Assembly: GCA_964291275.2 (NCBI GenBank)
Contig: OZ219799.1
Location: 1,426,001-1,490,000 of the forward strand
DNA from: Bin80 sp964291275
GTDB taxonomy: Bacteria; Bacteroidota; Rhodothermia; Rhodothermales; Bin80
Direction of reading: 5' to 3'
Length of the DNA stretch: 64,000 bases
Shown: in pieces, positions 18,890-28,539 of the stretch
Position numbering within the stretch: the first letter of the stretch is position 1
Layout of the letters: each line of letters starts with the position of its first letter
Notes under the pieces: model-generated
Seen by the model: only the letters and a program-made list of their open reading frames with translations
What the model was told of the DNA's origin: nothing
The model's database searches: none
Made by a program: the position numbers and the translations under genes

Positions 18890-19137
18890 AGTTAGGATAA
18901 CGGCGATTTGGGGCATATCTTTCATGGATGTCACATCAACGACAATGGCTACATTCAAGCCTGTCTTACCAGAAGTTATTGTCTTCCCGCTGACTCACGT
19001 ACGTGACGCAGTATTCTGCCATCCTCGGCTTTAGCACCTGGCAGGGCCACAGCAACTAGAAGCGCGGCAAACAAGGGCGCCCGCAGGGAGAGACTGCCCA
19101 TACCGCTTTGAATTATCCGCTGAATCGTGGGCCGCAT
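18890..19137 (-). pseudogene. Possible stub of an exported TonB-receptor-like protein
   Basis: On the minus strand an ATG at 19137 opens a 53-codon frame with a good signal peptide (APLFAALLVAVALPGAKA) followed by EDGRILRHVRESAGR, ending at a TAA at 18976. A neighbouring frame continues with SGKTGLNVAIVVDVTS. The combination resembles the carboxypeptidase-regulatory-like plug found at the N-terminus of SusC/TonB-dependent receptors. This is a weak match from a short, frameshifted piece; it may be another secreted protein. Confidence 0.3.
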
Positions 19138-19353
19138 GGTCGGTCAGTGCCTTGAGGTTTTGGTCTAGCGGGTGTAGGCCCGCACTTGTGCATTTCCCGA
19201 TCCCGTCGGCACGCCCATTGTACAGTATCCTCGCAAAACAAGGGCCGCCTTCCTTCGTTCAGTCCTCCCGGCTCCGGACGACGGAGCCCGTCCTTCCCGA
19301 ACGTCGGAACGCTTAGCCCTCACCCCAGCCCCATGTGGAACGAGTTCAGGCCA

Positions 19354-20481
19354 TCAGTACCGTTCGTCCATCCAGCTGCTGACCTTCGCGTTCGCAGCGC
19401 GAATCAGATCGACGTTCTCCCGATCAGGCCGTTCCAGCTCGTCCAGCAGGCCGCGGCGTCGCGCCTTGTTGCGCTGGTAGGCGCCGCACAGATGAAACCC
19501 GATGCAGCCGGGGTTGTCGAAAAGAGCCGCCAATACATCTGCGTACCATTCCCCGTTGTTGGGGACAAAGCCATCAGGGGGAACGGGCCTCTTCAGCCCC
19601 GCCGCGTCGGCCAGCAGCACGGGCTTACCGGTTTTCGTGTGCCATTCGTGGAGATGGGCCACTGGATCGCGGAAGTCTTGAAATGACAGCACGTCGACGA
19701 AGGGCAATCCAGCTTCGACGACCTCCATCGCGATGAAGGCGTTGGCTTCGTAGCGGTCACCCAAAATCAAATGGTGCTGGTCGTAGCGCCGAATGGCGTC
19801 GTGAGTTGTCTGGTAGTAGGCACGGGCCAGCTGGCTGAGTTCCTTGCGGCCCGCTTCGGTCTTTAGGCGTTCAGGGTCGAAGATCGGTCCGCGCCAGGCG
19901 TTCTCGGCACGCTCATGCACCCAGGTTGGGCAGTCGCTGTAGAAGTATCCGATGAGATTGCGGTCTTCGCTCAGTTCTGCGCAGTGCGAGCGCGCGACAT
20001 AGTCGACCCATTCCTTCCACTGGGAACCTCGGAAGTCGAAGTGACGGGTGTGCTGCTCCCACTGGTGCGATTCGGTGAACGGCAGCAAGTGGCAATAGGG
20101 CATTCCCAGTGCCCGGTACTCGTCATCCGTAAACGGACGAGAGTGCCGCCACTGGCGAACGGTCACTTCTTGGACCCAACCGACGGTATTGAAGCCCCAC
20201 TCCTTCAGGTTGGGCACCACGGACTCGCGAATCCATCGCGTTGTACTGCCGCCATACTTGTCGCGCCAGATGTGGATGTTCTCGGGATAGCGAAGGCTCG
20301 CCGGGTCGATATGGTTGAGTCCGAGCGAAAAGAAGGGCTTCCCATCGGGCGTGACGAGCCACCAGTGGTCGTCGCGTTGGCCCAGTGTGAAGAAGCCGTC
20401 CGGTTTGGCTTGCGTGGTCCCAGCCTTGGCTATCGCCGCCATAGCGGCATAGCTGAGGAACTGTCGTCGGGTCAAATCCAT
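19354..20481 (-). CDS. Tat-exported glycoside hydrolase-like protein (agarase-like)
   Basis: The 375-residue protein begins with a twin-arginine signal (MDLTRRQFLSYAAMAAIAKA). The mature part resembles TIM-barrel hydrolases of the beta-agarase type: the opening strand LVTPDGKPFFSLGLNHID, WGFNTVGWV, LIGYFYSDCPTW (a possible acid/base region), LILGDRYEANAF and VDVLSFQDFRDP. The exact GH family is not certain. It is visibly richer in G and C than its neighbours and starts only 13 bp beyond the stop of an IS256 fragment, both signs of acquisition. With the sulfatase at 21618 it would fit breakdown of sulfated galactans. Confidence 0.65.
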   Translation of the reverse strand: MDLTRRQFLSYAAMAAIAKAGTTQAKPDGFFTLGQRDDHWWLVTPDGKPFFSLGLNHIDPASLRYPENIHIWRDKYGGSTTRWIRESVVPNLKEWGFNTVGWVQEVTVRQWRHSRPFTDDEYRALGMPYCHLLPFTESHQWEQHTRHFDFRGSQWKEWVDYVARSHCAELSEDRNLIGYFYSDCPTWVHERAENAWRGPIFDPERLKTEAGRKELSQLARAYYQTTHDAIRRYDQHHLILGDRYEANAFIAMEVVEAGLPFVDVLSFQDFRDPVAHLHEWHTKTGKPVLLADAAGLKRPVPPDGFVPNNGEWYADVLAALFDNPGCIGFHLCGAYQRNKARRRGLLDELERPDRENVDLIRAANAKVSSWMDERY

Positions 20482-20494
20482 GGCTGGGAATGTA

Positions 20495-21098
20495 TCAATT
20501 TAAGTTGAGTTTCGGGAGGAGTTGAGGATATCTACGAACATGCCGATTGTTGGTTTGATGATGCCGTTTCAGTGTCTGGATCAAGTCTTCCCACTGCCAG
20601 TCTTGGGGGATTGGGTTCGGGGGTTGTTCTTCAATGTTCAGGCACGCGGCGGCAATCCATCGTTGACGCTGATTCGAGTTCTGCCATCGGGTAACTCTGC
20701 GTTTGAGGTGTGCCAGGACGCTGTTGATGCTCTCAATAATGTTCGTGGTTCGGAGTCGATCACGCAGCAACTTGGCAACCCCCAGTTTGTGGAGGGTAAA
20801 TGTTTCCTCAAACCCTTCTTTTAAGCTGGCCGCTGCTTTTGGACATCGTACTACCAGGGTTTCAATCAGCGCCAGCAGCTGTTTTCTTGCTTCTGCATAG
20901 GTGTGGGCGGCGTAAGCAGCTTCAAGGAGCTTCTTGACCTCTTTGGCAAATTCTGGGTCACTGATCTTGGAGGTCACATTTTCCCGCTTGTGCCACTGAC
21001 ACCGTTGAATCAATGCCCGATCTCCAAACACTTCGCGCATGTCTTTGTGCAATCCCTTGGATCCGCCCAGCAGAAGGATAAGGCCCGGCTGAGGAACC
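20495..21098 (-). pseudogene. IS256-family transposase, 3' fragment
   Basis: The minus-strand frame carries the C-terminal half of an IS256 (mutator-type) transposase: GLILLLGGSKGLHKDMREVFGD, RALIQRCQWHKRENV, and the TTNIIESINSVLAHLKRR region with the catalytic Glu. The N-terminal half with the first two Asp residues is missing. At about 21100 the sequence switches to the duplicated propeller 3' end. The element also lacks a terminal repeat past its stop, because the hydrolase gene begins there. It is truncated on both sides. Confidence 0.88.
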
Positions 21099-21120
21099 TG
21101 CTATGCTATTATATCTTGCG

Positions 21121-21229
21121 CTACGGAAGACTTATCGACTCCGATACCCTTGTTCACATGGTGGTTGTTTGGGACATGGCTATCCACTGAGCAGGCTTAG
21201 TCCGGGTACAGTCGAAGTCATTTGTCGGA
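21121..21229 (+). repeat. Right copy of the 110-bp direct repeat (orphan propeller 3' end)
   Basis: This copy of 18145-18254 keeps the reading frame of the last codons (LVHMVVVWDMAIH and stop) but has no upstream propeller gene; it abuts the IS256 fragment. It is most simply the tail of a lost paralogue. Confidence 0.85.
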
Positions 21230-21262
21230 CAATGAACCGCTCACGTTGAGCTTGCCATACCA

Positions 21263-21505
21263 TCAGCCGATCATGATCCAAGGTATCAAGACTATCGGCA
21301 GAGGATACAGAAAATTCGAAAATTTCAGATCTGCAATCCTGTTTTCTGCGGAGGACAGACCTCTATCCGCAACATTCGCGGTAGAACCCCCAAAGTAAAA
21401 TTTTGGCCGTGATTGTACAACCCCTGAAATTTTGTCTGATTCTTCGGAACGACAACTCAATGAAATCGATGCAAGAATGATCGCACGGAAAAGATGGGTT
21501 TTCAT
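21263..21505 (-). CDS. Short putative lipoprotein, possibly a truncated gene
   Basis: From the ATG at 21505 the 80-residue frame begins MKTHLFRAIILASISLSCRS, which has the look of a lipoprotein signal with lipobox SLSC. The remainder matches nothing I recognise and ends in a hydrophobic stretch (FLYPLPIVLIPWIMIG). It lies just downstream of the sulfatase in the same direction (112 bp gap). It may be the broken N-terminus of another lipoprotein enzyme. Confidence 0.35.
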   Translation of the reverse strand: MKTHLFRAIILASISLSCRSEESDKISGVVQSRPKFYFGGSTANVADRGLSSAENRIADLKFSNFLYPLPIVLIPWIMIG

Positions 21506-21617
21506 CAAATCAGTCTCGTGTGAAGGACTCACTCTGAGGCATTCAATTCGACTGGTCAATTTCTCAAATTTACCAGCAGAATACCTCTTCGCAGATAAGT
21601 ACCAGGGAACCTCAAAT

Positions 21618-23111
21618 CTACTGCGATCCTATTTTCCAAACTTGGCTTTTGGCTGTTACTTCCACATCCCAGGGCTGGGGCGAGTTGGGCACATACCGGG
21701 GATCGTTGTCCTTATCAAGGAAATAGTCTAAGACACTCAGCAATTCCTCATAGTTTTTAGTCCTTTCTTCAGTGTTGAGTTGGTCGATTAAGTTTTGTCG
21801 TTCATCGGGATCGACTTCCAAGTCATAAAATCCTGTCGGGCTTTTGTTGGAGCCCATGGTAAGTTTGTAGCGCAGATTACGTACCACCCTGTCCCGAAAT
21901 ACATATTGATTCTCAACGCCTTGATCTGTCAACCGAGCATTGTTGCCTCCCCCCATTCCAAGAATCCATTCACGTTGCGAATTAGGGGAATTCCCAAGCA
22001 AAACAGATTTAAAGGATTTTCCATCAATCACCTGTGTTTCGTCACCCACGAGCCATTTATCACCTATGTTCACCTCAGCTAAATCAAGAAAAGTGGGGAA
22101 GAGATCTGTAAAGTCTATCAGTGCATTCGATTCGGTATTTGCTTCAATAGTCCCAGGCCAACTTGCTATGAATGGCAAGCAAATTCCTGATTCTGAAGTA
22201 GAGCCCTTCCCTCCCTCTATTTTTCTTCCATTCATATGAGACGAAAAGCCTCTTGAAGTACCATTATCTGTCGTCCAAATTATTAGGGTATTTTCACGTA
22301 TACCGAGTTTGTCTAACTCATGCACAATCTCTCCGGTAATTAAATCAGTATATCTCACCATCGACGCATGTGTTTCTAGTGTGGTAGGAGGTACCCTTGA
22401 GTCAAGTGGAGTCTTTTCATAGGGTCCGTGTGTAAGTACCATGGGGTAAAAGACAAACATGGGCTCCTCCTTATTCTTACGCAGAAAATCAATGAGGCAC
22501 CCCTTGAAGATGTCTGGGCCATATTCTCCCGGATACAGTCTGCTACCTTCTTTGGTGAAAATATATGGATCATTATATCTGTTCTGAGAGGCTTCTGGAT
22601 TCCCAGTTTCGTAGCCTGTCCACATGCAAAATTCATCAAACCCTGCCCTAGTGAGTGCATCAGGCTCCACTCTAAAGTCATCGATCTGCCATTTCCCTCC
22701 GATGAAGGTTTTATATCCAGCCCGTTTCATTTCCAGGGGCAGAGACGGATTGAGAGACTCATCAAAGTGAGCACCTCCGCCCCAACGGGGCACATCCCAA
22801 TGATTTACCCAACCGTGTCTAAAAGGATATTGACCAGTCAATAATGTCACACGTGAAGGCGTGCATTGAGGCATTCCATAGACATTATTGAATTGCATGC
22901 CGCTTTCAGACAGTGCATCTATGTTTGGGGTGGCGATGTCTGTAGCACCGTAACTGCTAAGCCACTCTTTTCCCAAATCATCAATTAAAAAAACGATGAT
23001 GTTTGGCTTCTGATTTTGCAACCCTAGGTTTCCATATTCCTCCATTGATGGTTGGCAAGAAGTCAAAAGCAACACACTCAAGCAAGACCATGAAATTGCA
23101 GTTTTAAACAT
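21618..23111 (-). CDS. Lipoprotein sulfatase (type I, formylglycine-dependent)
   Basis: Type I sulfatases hydrolyse sulfate esters with a formylglycine made from Cys or Ser. The 497-residue protein starts at the ATG at 23111, with a lipobox at Cys19 (LSVLLLTSC). The metal-binding Asp pair is in IVFLIDDLG, and the modification motif CTPSR-VTLLTGQ is present with the target Cys83. Other family blocks are KWQIDDFR, IIWTTDNGTSRG and the C-terminal TGFYDLEVDPDERQNL. It is likely surface-anchored and acts on sulfated polysaccharide together with the nearby hydrolase. No FGE maturase gene lies in the window. Its A+T content is higher than that of the hydrolase gene. Confidence 0.93.
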   Translation of the reverse strand: MFKTAISWSCLSVLLLTSCQPSMEEYGNLGLQNQKPNIIVFLIDDLGKEWLSSYGATDIATPNIDALSESGMQFNNVYGMPQCTPSRVTLLTGQYPFRHGWVNHWDVPRWGGGAHFDESLNPSLPLEMKRAGYKTFIGGKWQIDDFRVEPDALTRAGFDEFCMWTGYETGNPEASQNRYNDPYIFTKEGSRLYPGEYGPDIFKGCLIDFLRKNKEEPMFVFYPMVLTHGPYEKTPLDSRVPPTTLETHASMVRYTDLITGEIVHELDKLGIRENTLIIWTTDNGTSRGFSSHMNGRKIEGGKGSTSESGICLPFIASWPGTIEANTESNALIDFTDLFPTFLDLAEVNIGDKWLVGDETQVIDGKSFKSVLLGNSPNSQREWILGMGGGNNARLTDQGVENQYVFRDRVVRNLRYKLTMGSNKSPTGFYDLEVDPDERQNLIDQLNTEERTKNYEELLSVLDYFLDKDNDPRYVPNSPQPWDVEVTAKSQVWKIGSQ

Positions 23112-23638
23112 CGTCACTGATTATCCAAATATCTACTCTGGAATTCAATTAACTCAAAATCGACTTTGTCCACTCTTGGATGCTAATTGAATCTTTTGGT
23201 AATAACAATCAATCCAAAAAGGCTTCTCCTGAGACAAAACTGAACTTCCCCCTTTCCGCTTTTTCCAGGATATAATATTTCCCAGTGATATGGGGCATTT
23301 GGGGGATAAGTTATGTGGTAGTACTCCATCAGATTTGTCTGGTTGGTTGTCAATCTGATAATTATTTCTGTTGATCTCTTGCAAACTATCTTCAGAAGAT
23401 GTTCGTTGGTGAAACCGAAATTTAATCATTCCATAGAAGTCGCGGCTGGGTCGTACACATGCTGTAGTCAGGCAGGTATTATCCTATCTGTAGCAGGAAC
23501 AGCACCGGCTCCAATAATTACTCGAAAACTCAATAAAAAAAGAGTAGGTTTTTGTCCTGCTACTCAATTGGTGTAGTTTCCCGCTGGAACGTTGTATGCT
23601 CCCGTGCGTGAACGGCGCCGCAGATACAATTCGAATCC
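23112..23638. other. Intergenic region before topA
   Basis: The 527 bp between the sulfatase and topA hold no credible gene. Frames of up to 91 codons exist on the minus strand but show no family-like features. Promoters for the two divergent genes are expected here. Confidence 0.4.
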
Positions 23639-26035
23639 ATGTCCAGTCTGGTAATTGTTGAGTCTCCTACCAAGGCCAAAACGATCAACCGGTTTTTACC
23701 GTCTTCCAAATACAGGGTTATGGCCAGTTTTGGGCATGTCCGGGATTTGCCTAGCGGAATAAAAGAAGTCCCGGCAAAATATAAGAAAGAGCCTTGGGCA
23801 TCCATTGCAGTGCGAATTGAAGATGGCAAGTTCAAACCTCTTTACATCATTCCGCCCGCGAAACGCAAGGTCGTTAAGGAGCTCAAGGATGCACTTGCTC
23901 GCGCAGACGAACTCCTGATTGCAACGGACGAAGATCGCGAAGGTGAAGCTATTGGCTGGCATCTGGTAGAGGTTTTGCAGCCCAAAGTGCCGGTTCGTCG
24001 AATGGTGTTTCACGAGATCACAAAAACGGCCATCAGTAAAGCACTCGAAAACACACGGGTGGTGGATCAAGACCTTGTTGAAGCTCAGGAGTCAAGAAGA
24101 GTACTTGATCGTCTGGTGGGCTACAAAATTTCTCCGGTTTTATGGCGTAAGATCGGCCGTGGAACGAGTGCAGGGCGCGTCCAGAGTGTTGCTGTCCGGC
24201 TTTTGGTTCTGCGGGAAAAAGAGCGTATGATGTTCATCCCGGCTCAGTACTGGGATCTAGCAGCGACACTGGAGGCCGCTACAGGTCAATTCACGGCGAC
24301 TATGACCCATCTTGGTGAACGACGGTTGGCAACTGGGCGTGATTTTGATGATAACACCGGCCAGCTTAAAGAGTCACTGAAGGGTTCGGGGATACTTTTG
24401 TTGAGCAGGCAAGAGGGCGAGCGCCTGGTTGCCAGCCTGCCATTGGCGGACTGGCGTGTTACAAGTGTTGAGTCCAAAGATCGCAAACGGAAACCTGCTC
24501 CCCCCTTTATTACCTCCTCACTCCAGCAGGAAGCGAGTCGCAAGCTCAGGTGGGGAGCAAAAAAAACAATGGGGGTGGCGCAAAAACTGTATGAGCGAGG
24601 TTTCATCACCTATATGCGCACGGATTCTGTCACGCTCTCACAGGAAGCTTTAGAGGGTACCCGACAGGCGGTTCAGCGTATTTATGGCGTGAAAAATCTG
24701 AGCAATCAAGTACGTCGATACAAAAGCAAAGTGGCCAATGCTCAAGAAGCTCACGAAGCAGTTCGACCCGCTGGTCGGGACATGAAAACCGCTGATGAGC
24801 TGAGTTTGAGCGGAGATGAAAAAAAACTGTACGACCTCATCTGGAGGCGTACTGTCGCAACGCAAATGGCAGACGCTAAGGTTCGAGATACACGGGTAAT
24901 CTCTACTGCAACGCTCCCCGACTCAGAACCGGTGCATTTTCGGGCTACGGGAAGGCAAATATTATTTCCAGGGTTCCTGCTGGCCTATGTTGAAGGCACT
25001 GATGATCCTGAGACTGCGAAGAGGGGGGCAGGCCAGCGCCTACCCGTACTTCACGAACAACAGCCGTTGCGATGCCTCGAGATTGAATCGAAAAGTCATG
25101 AAACCAAGCCACCTGCCCGTTACACGGAAGCATCCCTGATCAAGAAACTGGAACAGGAAGGTATAGGCCGGCCAAGTACGTACGCAACCATTGTCAGTAC
25201 AATTCAGGACCGAGGAAGTGCAATACGATCCGGCAGGGCACTTGCTCCGACATTCCGCGCGTTTGCTACGAATGCATTTATGGAGGAGCGCTTTGATTCT
25301 TTTGTAGATACGGGCTTCACGGCTCAGATGGAGAAACGCCTTGACGAGATTGCGCAAGGCAAGACTGATGGACAGGAGTTCCTCTACTCAATTGATCAGG
25401 GTGAAGAGGGGATCCAGAAACGGGTCGAAAACGCCATGGATCAGGTAGACGCCCGGGAGATTTCTAAAATCACCTCCCCCAAGTGGAGTCAATGTGTTGT
25501 CCGCGTTGGACGCTATGGGCCTTATGTACAGGCTACCGTGGATGGTCGGGAAATCCGCAGTGGGATCCCCGATGATTTATTGCCGGCGGATCTGGATGAG
25601 GAGCACTTGCGATCACTTCTATTTGCTGTTAAAACACCCGACACGAAGCTGGGAGTTCACCCCAACAATGGAAAACCCATACTGCTTAAGGATGGCAAAT
25701 ATGGGCTCTATGTGGAAGTTGTGGAACCCGAAGGATCCAAAACCAAGCCGCATCGAAAATCAATTCCCAAGGGCGTTCGAATGGAGGATGTGAACCTGGA
25801 ACTTGCTTTGGATATGCTCAGATTCCCAATGGAACTGGGCAAGGATCCTGATTCCGGGGAGATGATCTACTTTGATAATGGACCGTACGGCCCATTTGTT
25901 AAGCGAGGAAAGCTGAATGCTTCGATTAAAGGCCAGCGTGATTTGGAACAAGTGACGCTGGAAGCGGCCATTGAGCTTCTTAATAAGAAAGCTGCCCAGC
26001 CGCGTAGGGGAAGAAGGCGGAGAAAAAAGAGTTGA
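23639..26035 (+). CDS. topA: DNA topoisomerase I
   Basis: TopA relaxes negative supercoils by passing strands through a transient single-strand break. The 798-residue protein opens with the Toprim domain (LVIVESPTKAKTI, LIATDEDREGEAIGWH). It has the active-site Tyr near residue 325 in GFITYMRTDS and GIGRPSTYATIVSTIQDR. The C-terminal region has no zinc-finger cysteines. Instead it carries Topo_C_assoc-like repeats (GRYGPYVQ, GKYGLYVEV, GPYGPFVKRG) and ends in a basic tail (QPRRGRRRRKKS), the form seen in Bacteroidota and related phyla. Its stop overlaps the alr start as TGATG, so the two are co-transcribed. Confidence 0.96.
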   Translation: MSSLVIVESPTKAKTINRFLPSSKYRVMASFGHVRDLPSGIKEVPAKYKKEPWASIAVRIEDGKFKPLYIIPPAKRKVVKELKDALARADELLIATDEDREGEAIGWHLVEVLQPKVPVRRMVFHEITKTAISKALENTRVVDQDLVEAQESRRVLDRLVGYKISPVLWRKIGRGTSAGRVQSVAVRLLVLREKERMMFIPAQYWDLAATLEAATGQFTATMTHLGERRLATGRDFDDNTGQLKESLKGSGILLLSRQEGERLVASLPLADWRVTSVESKDRKRKPAPPFITSSLQQEASRKLRWGAKKTMGVAQKLYERGFITYMRTDSVTLSQEALEGTRQAVQRIYGVKNLSNQVRRYKSKVANAQEAHEAVRPAGRDMKTADELSLSGDEKKLYDLIWRRTVATQMADAKVRDTRVISTATLPDSEPVHFRATGRQILFPGFLLAYVEGTDDPETAKRGAGQRLPVLHEQQPLRCLEIESKSHETKPPARYTEASLIKKLEQEGIGRPSTYATIVSTIQDRGSAIRSGRALAPTFRAFATNAFMEERFDSFVDTGFTAQMEKRLDEIAQGKTDGQEFLYSIDQGEEGIQKRVENAMDQVDAREISKITSPKWSQCVVRVGRYGPYVQATVDGREIRSGIPDDLLPADLDEEHLRSLLFAVKTPDTKLGVHPNNGKPILLKDGKYGLYVEVVEPEGSKTKPHRKSIPKGVRMEDVNLELALDMLRFPMELGKDPDSGEMIYFDNGPYGPFVKRGKLNASIKGQRDLEQVTLEAAIELLNKKAAQPRRGRRRRKKS

Positions 26036-27183
26036 TGAAGCCCCGTGTGTGGATGCGTGGAACTTTCAGGAGGCTGAGAGCTCAACGATACAGGTATCGG
26101 CGTCAAGTTCAGGTCAGTGTAAACCGGTCGGCCTTGGAGTACAACTTGAAAGTATTCCAGGGTATATGTGGAACCGCGGCCGTAGCTCCCGTTCTGAAAA
26201 GCAATGCCTATGGTCATGGGTTAGTTCATGTAGCCCGGATACTTGATTCGGCGGGATGTCCATTCTTTGTTGTAGACGGGTACCACGAAGCATTGATTCT
26301 TCGGAATGAGGGCATCCGTACACCTCTGCTGGTAATGGGATTCACGCCCTCGGAAAATATCCTGTGCAGCCGGTTGCGTAATGTAGCTTTCATGGTGGGG
26401 GATTTGGAACAAGTCAGAACACTGGCAGCCCATCGCCGATCCCAATGCCGGTTGCACCTTAAAGTTGATACCGGACTGCATCGCCACGGCGTTGCACCAT
26501 CAGAGTTTAATGAGGCGTTGCACCTGGTTACTAGTGCACCTGGTTTGGAGTTAGAGGGCATCTGCTCTCACTTTGCGGATGCCTCGGGCAGCAACACTGC
26601 GTTCACCAAGACACAACTCACAAGATGGAATAGGCTGGTTGAGCCACATCGCAATCGCGTGCGATATTTGCATATTGCCAATACCGCCGGAACCGCCTGG
26701 ATGCAGGACGCTGTTGTGAATGCAGCAAGAGTAGGTCTCGGCTTGTACGGATACGACACGCATCTATCTCGCAGTCTGTCTCTGAAACCAGCTTTGTCCA
26801 TCCATTCACGCCTGCAAAGTTTCCGGACGATTAATCAGGGAGAGAGGGTCGGCTATGGGCTCACCTGGCAAGCTTCTGAGGTCACAACATTGGCTTTGAT
26901 ACCAACAGGATATCATGCCTGCGTAGACCACCGTTTGTCGAACAAGGGGGCATTCAGGATAGAAGGTGCAGTTTGCCCGATCGTTGGCCGCGTATGTATG
27001 AATACAACCGTGATCAATATTGCCCATGTCCTTGATGCAAAGCCAGGTCAAGTAGTCGAAATCATAGCATCAGATCCGGGAGCGGTTAATTCGGTGCGTA
27101 AAATTGCCAACATTTGTGACACAACACCGCACGTGATCCTTTCAGGAGTCTCGCCGCTTCTACGGCGGGTTATTGTAGAGTGA
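26035..27183 (+). CDS. alr: Alanine racemase
   Basis: Alanine racemase is a PLP enzyme that makes D-alanine for peptidoglycan. The 382-residue protein has the PLP-lysine motif PVLKSNAYGHG (Lys55), LHLKVDTGLHRHG, ICSHFADA, the phosphate-binding RVGLGLYGYD and the C-terminal VGYGLTW and GRVCMNTTVI blocks. I use the ATG at 26035, which overlaps the topA stop by one base; a TTG one codon upstream is the alternative. The first 25 residues are unusually basic. It is followed convergently by the T9SS cargo gene only 9 bp away. Confidence 0.94.
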   Translation: MKPRVWMRGTFRRLRAQRYRYRRQVQVSVNRSALEYNLKVFQGICGTAAVAPVLKSNAYGHGLVHVARILDSAGCPFFVVDGYHEALILRNEGIRTPLLVMGFTPSENILCSRLRNVAFMVGDLEQVRTLAAHRRSQCRLHLKVDTGLHRHGVAPSEFNEALHLVTSAPGLELEGICSHFADASGSNTAFTKTQLTRWNRLVEPHRNRVRYLHIANTAGTAWMQDAVVNAARVGLGLYGYDTHLSRSLSLKPALSIHSRLQSFRTINQGERVGYGLTWQASEVTTLALIPTGYHACVDHRLSNKGAFRIEGAVCPIVGRVCMNTTVINIAHVLDAKPGQVVEIIASDPGAVNSVRKIANICDTTPHVILSGVSPLLRRVIVE

Positions 27184-27192
27184 TCGCTTGTG

Positions 27193-28539
27193 TCATGGCA
27201 ATCGGATGATCGGTTTAGAGATAGTCCCGGCCGAAACTATATATATTCCTGCCGCCAGTGCGCGTGGGTACCAGTGAATATGGTTCTGTCCCTTTCTCGC
27301 TATGGAAGTGATCAGGCGCCCGGAGATATCAGTGATGAATAGTTGATCTGGTGCGTTGCTCGAGAATGCGAGTGTTACAGATTCGGTGAACGGGTTGGGG
27401 TACGCTTCTAGTTTGATATACTCTGGCGCTTCTTCGCGGGAGAGTACGCTGTTTTTTGCGAAAATGTGCACTGCGACGCCAGGTTCCGCGATGGCGTACT
27501 GGTCTTTCCATGCCGCAATTGCGTGGCCAAACGAAGCATTGCCCTGGATATTGACGCGGTGCGAACCTGCGCCCAATTCGTCTAGACGCAGGACCCATGC
27601 TAAACCATTTTGTGCAGATGAGCTTGATGGGGCTCCTATAATGACGTGATCTTCAGCTAGTGCGATGCTGGTGCCCGTCCTTGTCAGTGGTACGGGTGGA
27701 ACAGGTGTAAATAAATAAGTCTGCTCCCAATCGTACATCCTCAAGGTATAGACATAGGCAAGCGAGGCACCAGGTGCGCCGACGACTGCGCGCGTGTACT
27801 GATTGTATGTTCCCAAGGCAACACTCGTGCCGAACGCATGCTCATATCCGGCAGAGCCACCACGAAGCTCAGTTTGGAGTACCCAGTCAGAGCCAGAAGT
27901 TCTCTGATAGATGTAGGCGAGACCAGCTCTTTCCCCACGTGGTTCGTACGCCTGAGGTGCGCCTACCAACAGGACTTCTGAATCCATGGCAAGAGCATGA
28001 CCAAAGGCCTCACCGCCAGACTCTCCGTGAAGGGTCTGAGTCCAGTTCCATTCATTCTGTGGAGACTGTATGTACATATCTACACGTCCGCGTCCAATTT
28101 GATTTACTGGACTGCTCACAGCTATAAAAATGCCATGCATGGCAACTGCTCGCCCATAGCCATCTGTATCCAGTGTAACGAAGCTCAGGGGCTGAGGCAG
28201 CTGGTTATCGCGAAGATCGTAAAGGTATGCTCTTCGGTTTCCGGGGGCACCAGCAACCAACAAATGGCCATCTGCGGCCAGACTGTAACCCAGGCTGTCA
28301 TTGTGCGTGCCCTGCAACGTCAGTGCTGGGGTCCATCCTCCTTGTGGTTGTTGGCGGTAGGTCCAGACCATGCCGTTTCCACCAGCTGCGTTGGGATCTC
28401 CGACCACTAGAGTTGACTCGCTTGCAGCTATTGAATATCCGAATGTTGGCGTTAAAGCTTCAAGGCGGTTTTGCGCGGCAACACAAGAGCATTTTAGAAT
28501 AACTAAACTGAGTGCAGCCAGTCCGATAGATCTAAGCAT
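27193..28539 (-). CDS. Secreted FG-GAP-repeat protein with T9SS sorting domain
   Basis: The 448-residue protein has an N-terminal signal peptide, about six FG-GAP/integrin-alpha-type repeats (SLAADGHLLVAGAPGNR, ALAMDSEVLLVGAPQAY, SIALAEDHVIIGAPSSS), and a C-terminal T9SS type A sorting domain. That domain is visible as LEAYPNPFTESVTLAF, DISGRLI and LAAGIYIV, ending in IIRLP. It should be carried across the outer membrane by the type IX system and attached to or released from the surface. Its start codon overlaps the rsgA stop by one base (TGATG), an odd partner for a surface protein. Confidence 0.88.
   Translation of the reverse strand: MLRSIGLAALSLVILKCSCVAAQNRLEALTPTFGYSIAASESTLVVGDPNAAGGNGMVWTYRQQPQGGWTPALTLQGTHNDSLGYSLAADGHLLVAGAPGNRRAYLYDLRDNQLPQPLSFVTLDTDGYGRAVAMHGIFIAVSSPVNQIGRGRVDMYIQSPQNEWNWTQTLHGESGGEAFGHALAMDSEVLLVGAPQAYEPRGERAGLAYIYQRTSGSDWVLQTELRGGSAGYEHAFGTSVALGTYNQYTRAVVGAPGASLAYVYTLRMYDWEQTYLFTPVPPVPLTRTGTSIALAEDHVIIGAPSSSSAQNGLAWVLRLDELGAGSHRVNIQGNASFGHAIAAWKDQYAIAEPGVAVHIFAKNSVLSREEAPEYIKLEAYPNPFTESVTLAFSSNAPDQLFITDISGRLITSIARKGQNHIHWYPRALAAGIYIVSAGTISKPIIRLP

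Noticed and set aside
19186..19686. 166-codon plus-strand frame over the hydrolase 3' end
   Set aside because: Mostly antisense to the hydrolase, low-complexity Ser/Pro/Arg translation.
23600..23640. tRNA-like TTCGAATCC before topA
   Set aside because: No cloverleaf arms or acceptor stem can be formed around it.
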